Shown here: in pieces, positions 1-8,175 of the stretch
Layout: every line of letters begins with the position of its first letter
Numbering within the stretch: the first letter of the stretch is position 1
Source: Candidatus Methanovirga meridionalis
Lineage (GTDB): Archaea; Methanobacteriota; Methanobacteria; Methanobacteriales; Methanobacteriaceae
Length of the DNA stretch: 23,266 nt
Direction: 5' to 3'
Assembly (NCBI GenBank): GCA_031289325.1
Contig: JAITPS010000109.1
Span: 1 to 23,266, forward strand
The notes under the pieces: generated by a model
What the model saw: the letters and a program-made list of their open reading frames with translations, nothing else
Database searches by the model: none
What the model was told of the DNA's origin: nothing
Position numbers and translations under genes: made by a program

Positions 1-118
1 ATACTTATTTTTATAATACTTATTTTTATAATACTTATTTTTATAATACTTATTTTTATAATACTTATTTTTATAATACTTATTTTTATAATACTTATTT
101 TTATAATACTTATTTTTA
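1..118. repeat. 15-bp tandem repeat, about 8 copies
   Basis: The unit ATACTTATTTTTATA is repeated head to tail about eight times without interruption from the first base of the window; the last copy ends TTTTTAAA. The array directly abuts the conserved end of the dispersed intergenic element at 119-172, so it is best read as the expanded interior of that element, whose other end lies outside the window. It has no coding potential. The sequence is seen directly; its membership of the element is inferred from the other copies, which also have tandem interiors. Confidence 0.95.
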
Positions 119-172
119 AAAAAATTATTTTTAAAAAAATTATTTATTAAGAACTTTATCAAAGTTACTATA
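119..172 (-). repeat. Dispersed intergenic element, copy A (left end, reversed)
   Basis: Read on the minus strand this matches the left end of copies near 4041, 11505, 12990, 14750 and 18132: TAGTARYTTTGATAAAG, then TTCTTAATAAATAA and a T-run. AAAGTT and the later AAC/AATTTT can pair as a short stem around a loop of about 10 nt. The matching right end would be upstream of base 1. Confidence 0.7.
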
Positions 173-186
173 ATTTAAAGTTATTA

Positions 187-303
187 AGTTCATTTTATTT
201 ATCTATTATTATAAATGAAAGAAATAGGAAAACTTTATATATGATTACAAGATAATAGTATTATGGTTATATGCAGAGTTCATGAAAATGATGATTTAAA
301 TTT
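187..303 (+). promoter_or_regulatory. Promoter module shared with the adhesin upstream region
   Basis: A TATA box (CTTTATATATG, 233-243) lies about 80 bp before the glycosyltransferase start. It is embedded in roughly 115 bp that aligns with 21583-21697 upstream of the adhesin gene. Shared blocks include GTTCATTTTATTTAT, GAAAACTTTATATAT, a conserved TATTATG followed by GGTTAT, and a terminal ATTTAAAT. A short direct repeat (GATGATTTAAATTT, twice) follows at about 290-316. The promoter role is inferred from the TATA box and its position. Confidence 0.6.
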
Positions 304-320
304 GATGATTTAAATTTTTC

Positions 321-1349
321 TTGGTGTACCAAAATGAGAAGGTTTTTATTTTGTTTGATGTTTGTTTAATATCTAATATGTTTTCACGTAAGGGAACTGG
401 GGTTGGTGTTTATAGTGAAATTCTTTATGATGGACTAAAAAACCATGAATCATTAAATGTTTCAAAAGTTGAACTTGGAAATTCAGATTTTTTTAAGTAT
501 TTGTTTAATTCAAAGATTAAATTGCATTTTGATATTCCAGATGCAAAAATTTATCATGCTTTAACACCACCTTTTATTCATACAGGTTATAAAGATAAAA
601 CAATTGTCACGGTTCATGATCTTTTAGAAATACAAAATTCATCTTTAAGTCCATTCATGAATAATAAAAAAGGTAGAATTATTGAACCTTTTTGTAAATT
701 TTTTGATAGAAGAGCTGTATTAAAGTGTAAACACATTATAACTTCATCTGAAGAGACTAAAGATAAACTTAATTCTCTTTATAATGTTAATTTAGATAAA
801 ATTTCAGTTATTAGGATGGGATTTACTGATAATTTATCTTATAGAAATAAAGATGATGATACCTATAATATTGGGACACTATCATCATTAATTAAGAGAA
901 AAAGGATTGATATTTTAATAAAATCTTTTTTAAAGGCCGATATTGAGAATTCACGATTGTTTATTGGTGGTGAAGGGTCTGAAGAATATTATTTAAGGAA
1001 AATAGCTGATGGTGACGATAGAATTAAGTTTTTAGGTTTTATTTCTGATGAAGAATTAAACGACTTTTATAATAATTTAGATGTTTTTGTCTTTCCAACT
1101 GCTTATGAAGGTTATGGTTTTCCTATGATTGAGGCTATGAAGTGTGAAAAACCTGTTGTAACTCTTGATAATGCTCATTTATTATCTGATGTTAGGAATA
1201 GAACTCATATTTCCTCAATTAATGAATTATCCAATGATTTAAAAAATAAAGTGTTTGATTGTGATATAAAATCTAATTTGGAATTTGCAAAAGAACATTC
1301 TATTAAGATTATGGTTGAAGAAACTAAAAAAATTTATGGTGAATTTTAA
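321..1349 (+). CDS. Glycosyltransferase, GT4-like (GT-B fold)
   Basis: Predicted cytoplasmic glycosyltransferase that would move a sugar from a nucleotide-sugar donor to a glycan or lipid-linked acceptor; donor and acceptor cannot be read from the sequence. The 342-aa product has the usual two-domain layout. An N-terminal acceptor half carries FDVCLISN, GTGVGVY and TVHDLLEI. A C-terminal donor half carries IGTLSSLIKRK, GEGSEEYYL and an E-x7-E motif (EGYGFPMIE, about residues 263-271), followed by KPVV. The start is uncertain: an in-frame stop at 306-308 leaves TTG 321 or GTG 324 as the first possible starts. There is no good ribosome binding site, but the first residues already fit the family, so a large truncation is unlikely. 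It is immediately followed (1 bp gap) by the radical SAM gene, so the two are probably one operon acting in surface glycan or glycoconjugate synthesis. Confidence 0.85.
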   Translation: MVYQNEKVFILFDVCLISNMFSRKGTGVGVYSEILYDGLKNHESLNVSKVELGNSDFFKYLFNSKIKLHFDIPDAKIYHALTPPFIHTGYKDKTIVTVHDLLEIQNSSLSPFMNNKKGRIIEPFCKFFDRRAVLKCKHIITSSEETKDKLNSLYNVNLDKISVIRMGFTDNLSYRNKDDDTYNIGTLSSLIKRKRIDILIKSFLKADIENSRLFIGGEGSEEYYLRKIADGDDRIKFLGFISDEELNDFYNNLDVFVFPTAYEGYGFPMIEAMKCEKPVVTLDNAHLLSDVRNRTHISSINELSNDLKNKVFDCDIKSNLEFAKEHSIKIMVEETKKIYGEF

Positions 1350-1350
1350 A

Positions 1351-2421
1351 ATGTATATCCCACATGAAAGTATTATTTTTACAAATGATTTAGAAGAATT
1401 TAAAGCTAATAAGGTATTAAAAGTATATGATTCATTTATTAAAGATGATCTTAAATATCCTTATGAAATAGAGATCCATTTAACTGGAAATTGTCCATCA
1501 AAATGTAAGGAATGTTCTTATGCTTCAAGACATACTGGTGATGTTATTGGTTTAGATAAAATTGAAGATATTTTCTCATTATTATCTACACATACACACA
1601 ATGTTCATACAATTTTTTTCTCTGGTGGTGGTGATCCATTTGCTTATCCTTATTGGAAGGAATTATTAGAATTACATGATAAGTATATTCCTAATGTGAA
1701 CATTGGTGTTTCTACCAGTTTGTTAATTTTACCTGACATTGACTTTAACAAAATTAGTTACTTCCAAATTCATTTTTCTGGTTTTAATAGTGAAAGTTAT
1801 ATTGATCAGATTGGTTTCGATGCTTTTAATAGGTTTTATTCTAATTTAATGAGGGTTGAAAAGTCTAATGTTGATTATGTCTTAAAGTTACTATTTAATC
1901 AGTATGTTAATGATAATCTTACTAAATTTTTAGATTTTTTAGTTGATCTTAACCCTAAAAATATAATATTTAAATGTGAACAAGATTTTTTACATAATAG
2001 GGATGTTAATCATTCAATAAACGAAGAATATACCTTCAATATAATAAAAAAACATCTTATTAGTAAGAAATATAAAACTGTTTTGAATAATCTTAATGAT
2101 GATATTTTTAAAGACAACACAGAAGTAGATATGTGTCATATTGTTAAAAAAGGTTTATATTGTTTAATTAGAGAGGATGGAAATGTGTATCCTTGTATTG
2201 CATCTACAAATATGAAATCTAATAGTTTAGGAAATATTAATGATAACTCATTTGATTTTATTTTAAAAAATAAGGGAGATTTAACTAAATTTGACAACAA
2301 TATGCTAAGTGAATTATGTCCTTTAAAAGCTTGTCGCCATTATAGATTTAATAAAATTATTGAAAAAGAATATGATGAAAATAATGATTATAATATTATT
2401 CATTCTCCTGATTTAATATGA
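1351..2421 (+). CDS. Radical SAM protein with SPASM-like C-terminus
   Basis: Iron-sulfur radical SAM enzyme of unknown substrate, 356 aa. Starting at ATG 1351, one base after the glycosyltransferase stop, the 4Fe-4S/SAM motif is C48-x3-C52-x2-C55. It is followed by FFSGGGDP, the GGE-like SAM-contacting segment. The C-terminal part has a SPASM/twitch-type set of cysteines (about C262, C271, C282, C323, C328) with REDGNVYPC and CPLKAC, which in known families holds auxiliary clusters. A longer reading from 1285 would overlap the upstream gene by 65 bp and adds a basic, non-conserved leader, so I prefer 1351. SPASM proteins often modify peptides or other small substrates; the glycosyltransferase neighbour suggests a surface or glycan role instead. 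The function is not assigned. The gene ends in an ATGA overlap with a 16-codon ORF. Confidence 0.85.
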   Translation: MYIPHESIIFTNDLEEFKANKVLKVYDSFIKDDLKYPYEIEIHLTGNCPSKCKECSYASRHTGDVIGLDKIEDIFSLLSTHTHNVHTIFFSGGGDPFAYPYWKELLELHDKYIPNVNIGVSTSLLILPDIDFNKISYFQIHFSGFNSESYIDQIGFDAFNRFYSNLMRVEKSNVDYVLKLLFNQYVNDNLTKFLDFLVDLNPKNIIFKCEQDFLHNRDVNHSINEEYTFNIIKKHLISKKYKTVLNNLNDDIFKDNTEVDMCHIVKKGLYCLIREDGNVYPCIASTNMKSNSLGNINDNSFDFILKNKGDLTKFDNNMLSELCPLKACRHYRFNKIIEKEYDENNDYNIIHSPDLI

Positions 2422-2468
2422 ATTGTGATGAGTATTATGCCATTTACTACTTTGAAGGAGTAATATGA
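2418..2468 (+). CDS. Possible 16-aa ORF overlapping the radical SAM stop
   Basis: An ATGA overlap with the radical SAM stop opens a 16-codon frame encoding MNCDEYYAIYYFEGVI, rich in aromatic residues and with one Cys. Start-stop overlap is typical of translational coupling, so it may be translated. It could be a peptide acted on by the upstream enzyme, the truncated start of a lost third operon gene, or chance. No family is recognised. Confidence 0.2.
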   Translation: MNCDEYYAIYYFEGVI

Positions 2469-2527
2469 AATTTTATGAAGCAAAGGTGGACATCATAAGC
2501 AAGAAATTCATATATTTTCCTTATTGA
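2465..2527 (+). CDS. Possible 20-aa ORF with strong ribosome binding site
   Basis: GAAGGAG (2454-2460) sits 4 nt before ATG 2465, the best Shine-Dalgarno in this part of the window. It drives a frame of only 20 codons (MKFYEAKVDIISKK...). The frame runs into the 3' end of the convergent transporter pseudogene. A strong ribosome binding site before so short a frame suggests the head of a gene whose body was deleted, although a genuine small protein cannot be excluded. Confidence 0.22.
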   Translation: MKFYEAKVDIISKKFIYFPY

Positions 2528-3201
2528 ACTTTTTAATTGTTATAAAATTTATTAAAAATCCTATTATTAGAATAATAAAAGCATAAACTAAAAAAGAAGA
2601 AGTTATAACACTCCCATTACTTAAAACAACAAAATTAGATAAATACTTATAAGCAAAAATTCCTAAAAATACTAATGCAAGTTCAGTTAAACTAAGAACT
2701 GTCAACACATATAAATTTTTAAATCTTAAAATCAACCACAATCCAAAAACATAGTATAAGAGCATGTATAATGGAATAAGTAATAAAACCATTAGCATGA
2801 CCTCAATTGGAATATTAAAAGAATTACTATTATCTAATAATATAGTTACAGTAACTGTACAAATTAGTGTAGGATATGCTAAAATAAATAAGGAAATTAA
2901 TTTACTGTAATATAATTTTAACAAAGAAATTGGAGAAGTTAGAATAATTTCATATATATTAAATATTTTTTCTTCATTGAATTCCTGTAGATTTGCAATC
3001 CTAAAAACAGCATGACAAAACATGAAATGAACATGATTTGAAACTGTGAAAAATAGTTAAAGTTTGCTGGTATTTGTTCCCTAATATTCTAAATTTAAGG
3101 ATAAACGGGAATATTAGAACAAATAGATTAAACAATAGATATTTTTTGTCCTTTAAATAATTTAAATCATTTAAAAGAATTGTTTTAAGTTGATTATACA
3201 T
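2508..3201 (-). pseudogene. ABC transporter permease, frameshifted
   Basis: Remnant of an ABC-2-type membrane permease that would have partnered the ATPase encoded just upstream. The N-terminal piece (3201 to about 3050; MYNQLKTILLNDLNYLK, then a hydrophobic segment LLFNLFVLIFPFIL) and the C-terminal piece (about 3070 to 2508) are in different frames. The first frame runs to a stop at 3001 with a cysteine-rich nonsense tail (SCSFHVLSCCF). The second picks up FMFCHAVFRIANLQEFNEEK, then EIILTSPISLLKLYYSKL and four to five hydrophobic helices. That EEK...LTSPIS region is typical of ABC-2 permeases, where the cytoplasmic loop follows helix 2. A one-base shift at about 3050-3070 explains the break. 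The start overlaps the end of the ATPase frame by 8 bp, showing an ancestral two-gene operon. The partner is also broken, so this is decay and not a sequencing slip. Confidence 0.75.
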
Positions 3202-3909
3202 TTTTACTCTCTCTTACAATTTTAAGATAAACATCCTCAAGTGAAAATTCATCTCCATCATTAACATAATTTTCAATCAACTCGTCTAAAGAACCCTTAA
3301 ACAATATATTTCCTTTTTTTTATTATTGCTATGGGAGCAAATCTTTTCTATTTCATCCAAGTCATGTGATGAGATAAATATTGTCTTTCCTCTCTTACTT
3401 AAGTTATTTAAAAGTTCTCTTATTAGCTGTCTGGATTCTGGATCAACACCTAAAGTGGGTTCATCCAATATTAGTAATTTTGGATCTTATGAGTACTTAT
3501 GAACTTGGACATTTACTCATTCTTCCATTTGAACTAAATTTATTAATTTTTCTGATAAGACTAAAGCATCTTTTTTATCTATATTGTATAAGCCTGCCCA
3601 AAAGATAAGGTTATCCAAACCAGTTCTATATTCAAATAATCGATTAAATTCCAGAACAGAACCTATTTTTGACCTTAATTTAAGGGAATTAAGATCATCA
3701 GAGAATGTATCCTCACCAAATACCGTAACTTCACCTGATGAAGCTTTCATTAACCCTAAAAGTATTTTAATTGTAGTTGTTTTATCTGCTCCATTTGAGC
3801 CAAGATAACCAAAAATTTGACCTTTTTGAACACTAAAAGACACAACATTCAATGCCTTGAAATCATCATAATATTTAGTTAAGCTATTAATATCAATAAT
3901 ATTTTTCAT
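3194..3909 (-). pseudogene. ABC transporter ATPase, inactivated by several lesions
   Basis: Remnant of an ABC ATPase of the multidrug/ABC-2 export type. The intact-looking N-terminal part has Walker A degraded to GSNGADKTT: codon GAT at 3784-3786 replaces the invariant Gly before Lys. Next comes a Q-loop region (SVLEFNRLFEYRTGLDNL). An in-frame TGA follows at 3517-3519, and TAA at 3487-3489. Between them the segment that should hold the ABC signature (SGGMKQ-like) is missing: HKYS joins directly to DPKLLILDEPT, as if about 15 codons were deleted in frame. Walker B (LLILDEPT), D-loop (LGVDPES) and H-loop (SSHD) survive. A further frameshift lies in an A-run near 3310-3345, after which GNILFKGSLDELIENYV and the normal C-terminus can be read to 3194. 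The start ATG at 3909 follows GGTTGAT. The substrate is unknown. Confidence 0.8.
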
Positions 3910-4496
3910 TGTTATCAACCATCAAAAATTTGATTTTAATATATACAAAATTTAAGAACTTTTTCATAATGTTAATATTACAAATAATTTTAAATTACTC
4001 TAAATTGAATGTATTAAAAAATTTATAATTTATAGTTGTTTTGATAAAGTTTTTAATAAATAACTTTTTTAAAAATAAATATCATTAAAAAATATTAATT
4101 TAAAACTATTTATATTAGTCAAATTGTAATTATTAAATTTTTAATTAAAAAAATTATAGGTATTATTTTTAAAAATAAAGAAATAAAAATTATTATTTAA
4201 AAAATTAATTTAATGTTAATTTAATATTTTCAACAATAAGATATTTAAAATAAATGATTAATTATAAACATTTTTTATAACACTATAAAAAAATAAGTAA
4301 TAATAATGAAAAATAAGAATTTATAAAAAAAGTATTAAATATAATAAGAAGGCTATCTATAAACCTATTGAGAATATATTAATTTTATAGATATTTATAA
4401 TATATCCCTCCAATATAGATTAAGATTTATAATTAATGTTAAATATTGAAATTATGATAAAATTAGAGAAGAAATTTTTAAATAATTGGTGTTAAT
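3910..4496. other. Intergenic region with element remnants
   Basis: This 587-bp stretch separates the divergent transporter remnant and the citrate synthase gene and has no ORF. It holds an orphan right-end-like sequence of the dispersed element at about 3943-3975 (ACAAAATTTAAGAAC, then TTTTTCATAATG). A left end in forward orientation is at 4033-4080, running on as element-like AT-rich sequence (AATATTAATTTAAAACTATTTATATTA, broken here as 4090-4117) without a recognisable right end. The last part, about 4340-4496, presumably holds the citrate synthase promoter, but no TATA box stands out. Confidence 0.6.
4033..4117 (+). repeat. Dispersed intergenic element, copy B (left part)
   Basis: TAGTTGTTTTGATAAAG, then TTTTTAATAAATAAC and TTTTTTAAAAATAAAT, match the left ends of the copies at 11503 and 18131 almost base for base. 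The following ATTAATTTAAA(A/G)(C/T)TATTTATATT also matches copy F. The element end points toward the transporter ATPase start, 124 bp away. The right end is lost or too diverged to see. Confidence 0.65.
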
Positions 4497-5312
4497 ATGG
4501 AAACTAAGAGAAAATCATTAGAAGAGATTTTTAAAATGGAAGAACATACCATGAGAACTTCTATTACTAAAATTGAGCATGATAAAATAACCACTAAGGG
4601 ATATTCACAAGAAGATTTAATAAACAATTTAACTTATCCAGAAATGATATTCTTACTTCTTAGAAATGATTTACCATCTAAAAAAGAACTTAAAATGTTT
4701 AATCACATCTTAGTATCTTTTTGTGACCATGGTTTAACTCCTCCAAGTACACAGGCTGCAAGATTAATAACCTCATCAGGTTCTCCTTTAAATGTTGCAT
4801 TATCTGGAGCATTACTCTCATTTGGAGTTAATCATGCAGGAGCAATTGAAAAAGCAATGATTATATTTCAAGATTCAATAGAAAATAATGAAGATTTAAC
4901 TGATGAAGTGATAGATACAATAGCTATTGATATAACCAACCAATATACTAAAATAAAAAAACATATTCCTGGTTTTGGACATAGATATCATGATGCTGAT
5001 CCAAGAGCAAGGAAAATTTTAGAATTAGCTATTGAGGAAGAATTAATAGGAAATCATACAAAATTAGCATTAGCTATTGAAAAAAACTTAGATGAAAAAA
5101 ATATTAAATTAAATATTGATGGAATAAATGCAGGTATCTTATTAGATTTAGGATTTAAACCTGAAAATGGTATTGGATTATTCATCATAGGAAGACTTCC
5201 AGGTTTAATAGCTCATATTCTTGAGGAGCGAAACGAAGAAAACATTTTTAGAAAACTTTATGAACTCGAAGAAGTCCCATATGCAGGTGATGAAGATAAA
5301 ACTATAAATTAA
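4497..5312 (+). CDS. Short citrate synthase-family enzyme (citryl-CoA lyase-like)
   Basis: Enzyme of the citrate synthase fold, 271 aa, expected to make or cleave citryl-CoA/citrate or a related acyl-CoA in central carbon metabolism. Full-length citrate synthases are about 370-430 aa; this is the small form annotated as citryl-CoA lyase in several methanogens. The catalytic triad is present: His113 in FGVNHAGAIE, His162 in GFGHRYHDADPRA and Asp208 in LNIDGINAG. The arginine of DPRA and the C-terminal GLFIIGRLPGLIAH segment are also in place. What is missing compared with the long form is mainly the N-terminal helical region. The start is set by GGTG (4487-4490) six bases before ATG. The gene stands alone, flanked by the transporter remnant and the convergent res gene. 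The exact reaction (synthase, lyase or methylcitrate synthase) cannot be decided from sequence alone. Confidence 0.8.
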   Translation: METKRKSLEEIFKMEEHTMRTSITKIEHDKITTKGYSQEDLINNLTYPEMIFLLLRNDLPSKKELKMFNHILVSFCDHGLTPPSTQAARLITSSGSPLNVALSGALLSFGVNHAGAIEKAMIIFQDSIENNEDLTDEVIDTIAIDITNQYTKIKKHIPGFGHRYHDADPRARKILELAIEEELIGNHTKLALAIEKNLDEKNIKLNIDGINAGILLDLGFKPENGIGLFIIGRLPGLIAHILEERNEENIFRKLYELEEVPYAGDEDKTIN

Positions 5313-5565
5313 AGAAAAACTTCCTTTTCTAACTTTTAAAATTAGAATTTAAAAGATCATCTTTGAAAGCAGTGAGAATCTGTTATATCTTAATTTAAAC
5401 TTCATATTCTTGAAATAATATTATATTAAAAATTTTAATTGATTTTAAAGAGTAAATTGATAATTTGAAAAATTAATAAAATTTAAAAGTTTGAATCAAT
5501 AGACAACATTATCATGAAACATTATAATTTTGGTGAAATGTATGCTAAATATTAAAAGAAACTCA

Positions 5566-8175
5566 TTAAAACTTCACATTCAGCTTATCAAAAAATATTT
5601 CTCTAAATGAATTTTCATCACCACTATTAAAGAAAGGTAATCCAATTATATTATATTTCTCTTTTTCATCATATTTAATAATCTCTTTATTACAAAAAAT
5701 TTTTTTCAAAAATTCTTCTTTCCACGAGTCTTTTTGAGCAATATACTCTCCTTTAGGTTCTATAAACAATTGATAATTCTCATTAACTCCTAATTTATCT
5801 TTCATGAAAAGAACAAAATCAGGAGCAAATGCTTCACCATTTTCGGAACTATAAATTTTAAAAAATAACTCATTCCTAATAAGATAAATTTCATCAAATT
5901 CTTTATTCAAGTTGCTCTCCATAATCTTATCAATAAATTTAACACATGCTTTCTCCTCATTAGTCCCATAATTAGCATTAAATACATACCATTCCTTACT
6001 TTTCAAAAATTCTTCACATCCATCAAATCTTGGGTCATCTATATTAATATTCAGTGTTTTGTCACTAAAAATTTCACAAATGGGTTTTTCAGAAAATTCA
6101 GTTGCAGAATATTCAAATGTTGAGTGTTTTATTTCATCTTTTATTTTAATTAACAAATTATAAACTGCATTGAATAGTAGTTTATTATTTAAATTATCTA
6201 AATCTTTTTTTAAACCATTTAAATCAATTATCATATTATTTAAATAACTATTATTATATATAATATCTGTTGAAGAGTTAATTTCAGGAAACCATAATTT
6301 TAAATTTTTGAAATTAAAAAAATCAATTTTAGCCATGGCAGATCTAATGACATGAGTTTCAATTTCGTTTAGTTTAATGGAATTAGTAGAATAACTATAA
6401 TTTTTAATATTTTTATCTTCCTTTAAGGCTTCAATCTTTTCTGATCCTCCTGAATAAAGTTTGTAAGAAAAAGGTTCTTTAAAATACTTCAGTGAATTAA
6501 ATGAATTTAAACCATAGTTTTTTCGTTTACTTCTATCATTAATGAAAATCTTTCCAGTTTTATATAACTTTGTTTCTTTAAAAGAATCCTTTAATTTAAG
6601 TTTTTTCTGTTTAATCCTATTATCCAGCAACCCATCTTTGATTAAAGCATCTTTTAATTCAGAAATGTAATGGGATCCATCATAACTATGAAAATACAAT
6701 TCTTCTAAAATTCGTAAGTCATTTTCAGTATCATAATCATATTTTCTTTTATATTTTTCTTGTGAATCATCTAATTTAAATGGAAAATATCTCGCTCCTC
6801 GACCAATAAGTTGTGCTTCAGAAACTGTTGATCCTTTAGTGCCTTTAGATACTTTTTTATCTGAAAGTCTGACTATGTCAAATAAATTTAATACATCCCA
6901 TCCTTCATCTAATTTTTTCACGGCAAAAATTACTCTTATAGGATTATTTTTACTTTCTAAGTTGTTAAGAACGAATTGTTGAGTAATCAATTCATTTTGT
7001 ATTTTTTTGTCTTTTTGAGCGGTCTTAGTATTCAAATCCTTTTCATTAACATTTAAACATTTTTTTTCTGAAAAATTAACTTTAATTTTTTTTATTAAAT
7101 TGTTAATAGAAAAATTTTCTTTTTCATAAAAATCAAAAATTTTTTTAATTAATGGGTCAGTTGATTTCTCCTTTATTTCTCCAATTTTGGTTTGATTAAG
7201 ATTATCAACTAAATCTCTAAAGATGGCGTGATTTTCATGGGATTCTTTTATTTCTTTAATGGCTTTAAATAGTATAACTGGTTTAAAATGATTTATTCCG
7301 TGTTTATTAGCAAGATCTTGACGATATTGATTTATGATTATTGCTGACAACATTCGATATTTTTTATCCCCATCTACTTTGAAAATTTCAATATTTTTAG
7401 AATATTTATCTTTGACAAAGCTTTTTAAGTCATATTTATACAATAAACGGTTTAAATATTTTTTATATATTGCTTCATTTTCAATACCTATAGTTGCAGT
7501 AAACTCTAAAAGAATATTTTCTCTGTTTTCCTGAAAAATTTTTTCAATAGTATTTTCCCAATTAGGTTTATTAGTTAAAGTTTCATTTTTAGTTTTAGAT
7601 AGACCATGATGTGCTTCATCAGCTATTAAAACAATTTTATTGTATTTAAAGTCTTCAAATGTTATACTATTCTCTTTTTGGGTGTTTAAGTCTGAATGTA
7701 ATTTTTGGATAGTTGCAAAGCAAATATTAATATCCTCTGAATTAACTCCTTGATAATTATTCACTTCAGAAATATTAACAATATTCCCATTCATAGTTAT
7801 TTTTTTGTTAAAAAGATATTTGTCTGAAACATAATTGAGAAAATTGTCTTTTGTTTTCTCTATAATGTTATTTGAATTTACAAAAAACAAAAAGTTCCTA
7901 TACCCTTTTTTATAAAGATATAAAATTAAACCTGCCATGATTAATGTTTTACCTGAACCTGTTGCCATATTAAAGAGTACAGAAATCGGATTTTTCTTGA
8001 ACTCTAAATCTTCTTCATAAAAAGATTTAAAGTACTGAAATGCATTGATTTGGTAATTTCTTAATGGAAATTTAGGATTTAAGTTAGAAATTATTTCATC
8101 ATCTATAGGTAAATTTACAATATTTTTCTTACCTAATTCTGTGTCTAAATTTTCATGTAAAAAAACATTAGACAT
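5566..8175 (-). CDS. res: Type III restriction enzyme, Res subunit
   Basis: ATP-dependent restriction subunit that forms a complex with Mod, translocates or slides on DNA and cleaves when unmethylated sites are met. The 869-aa protein has an SF2 helicase core: RNYQINAF (Q-motif-like), ATGSGKT (Walker A, about residues 71-77), ADEAHHG (DEAH box), EFTATIG (motif III), and a late helicase segment with DEGWD and QLIGRGARYFPF (motif VI). Near the C-terminus, APDFVLF followed by LFIEPKGE is a PD-(D/E)xK nuclease signature. Length and order fit type III Res. I place the start at ATG 8175, preceded by the strong site GGAGATCA; an ATG at 8190 would bury that site. This gives an 8-bp ATGTCTAA overlap with mod, indicating coupled translation. 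No frameshift or missing motif was seen, so the enzyme looks functional. Confidence 0.92.
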   Translation of the reverse strand: MSNVFLHENLDTELGKKNIVNLPIDDEIISNLNPKFPLRNYQINAFQYFKSFYEEDLEFKKNPISVLFNMATGSGKTLIMAGLILYLYKKGYRNFLFFVNSNNIIEKTKDNFLNYVSDKYLFNKKITMNGNIVNISEVNNYQGVNSEDINICFATIQKLHSDLNTQKENSITFEDFKYNKIVLIADEAHHGLSKTKNETLTNKPNWENTIEKIFQENRENILLEFTATIGIENEAIYKKYLNRLLYKYDLKSFVKDKYSKNIEIFKVDGDKKYRMLSAIIINQYRQDLANKHGINHFKPVILFKAIKEIKESHENHAIFRDLVDNLNQTKIGEIKEKSTDPLIKKIFDFYEKENFSINNLIKKIKVNFSEKKCLNVNEKDLNTKTAQKDKKIQNELITQQFVLNNLESKNNPIRVIFAVKKLDEGWDVLNLFDIVRLSDKKVSKGTKGSTVSEAQLIGRGARYFPFKLDDSQEKYKRKYDYDTENDLRILEELYFHSYDGSHYISELKDALIKDGLLDNRIKQKKLKLKDSFKETKLYKTGKIFINDRSKRKNYGLNSFNSLKYFKEPFSYKLYSGGSEKIEALKEDKNIKNYSYSTNSIKLNEIETHVIRSAMAKIDFFNFKNLKLWFPEINSSTDIIYNNSYLNNMIIDLNGLKKDLDNLNNKLLFNAVYNLLIKIKDEIKHSTFEYSATEFSEKPICEIFSDKTLNINIDDPRFDGCEEFLKSKEWYVFNANYGTNEEKACVKFIDKIMESNLNKEFDEIYLIRNELFFKIYSSENGEAFAPDFVLFMKDKLGVNENYQLFIEPKGEYIAQKDSWKEEFLKKIFCNKEIIKYDEKEKYNIIGLPFFNSGDENSFREIFFDKLNVKF

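Noticed and set aside
5485..5550. Direct repeat flanking the restriction-modification cassette (compared with 10163-10199)
   Set aside because: ATGAAAC and AATTTTGG blocks are shared but need several gaps to align; too weak in AT-rich DNA to call an attachment or recombination site.
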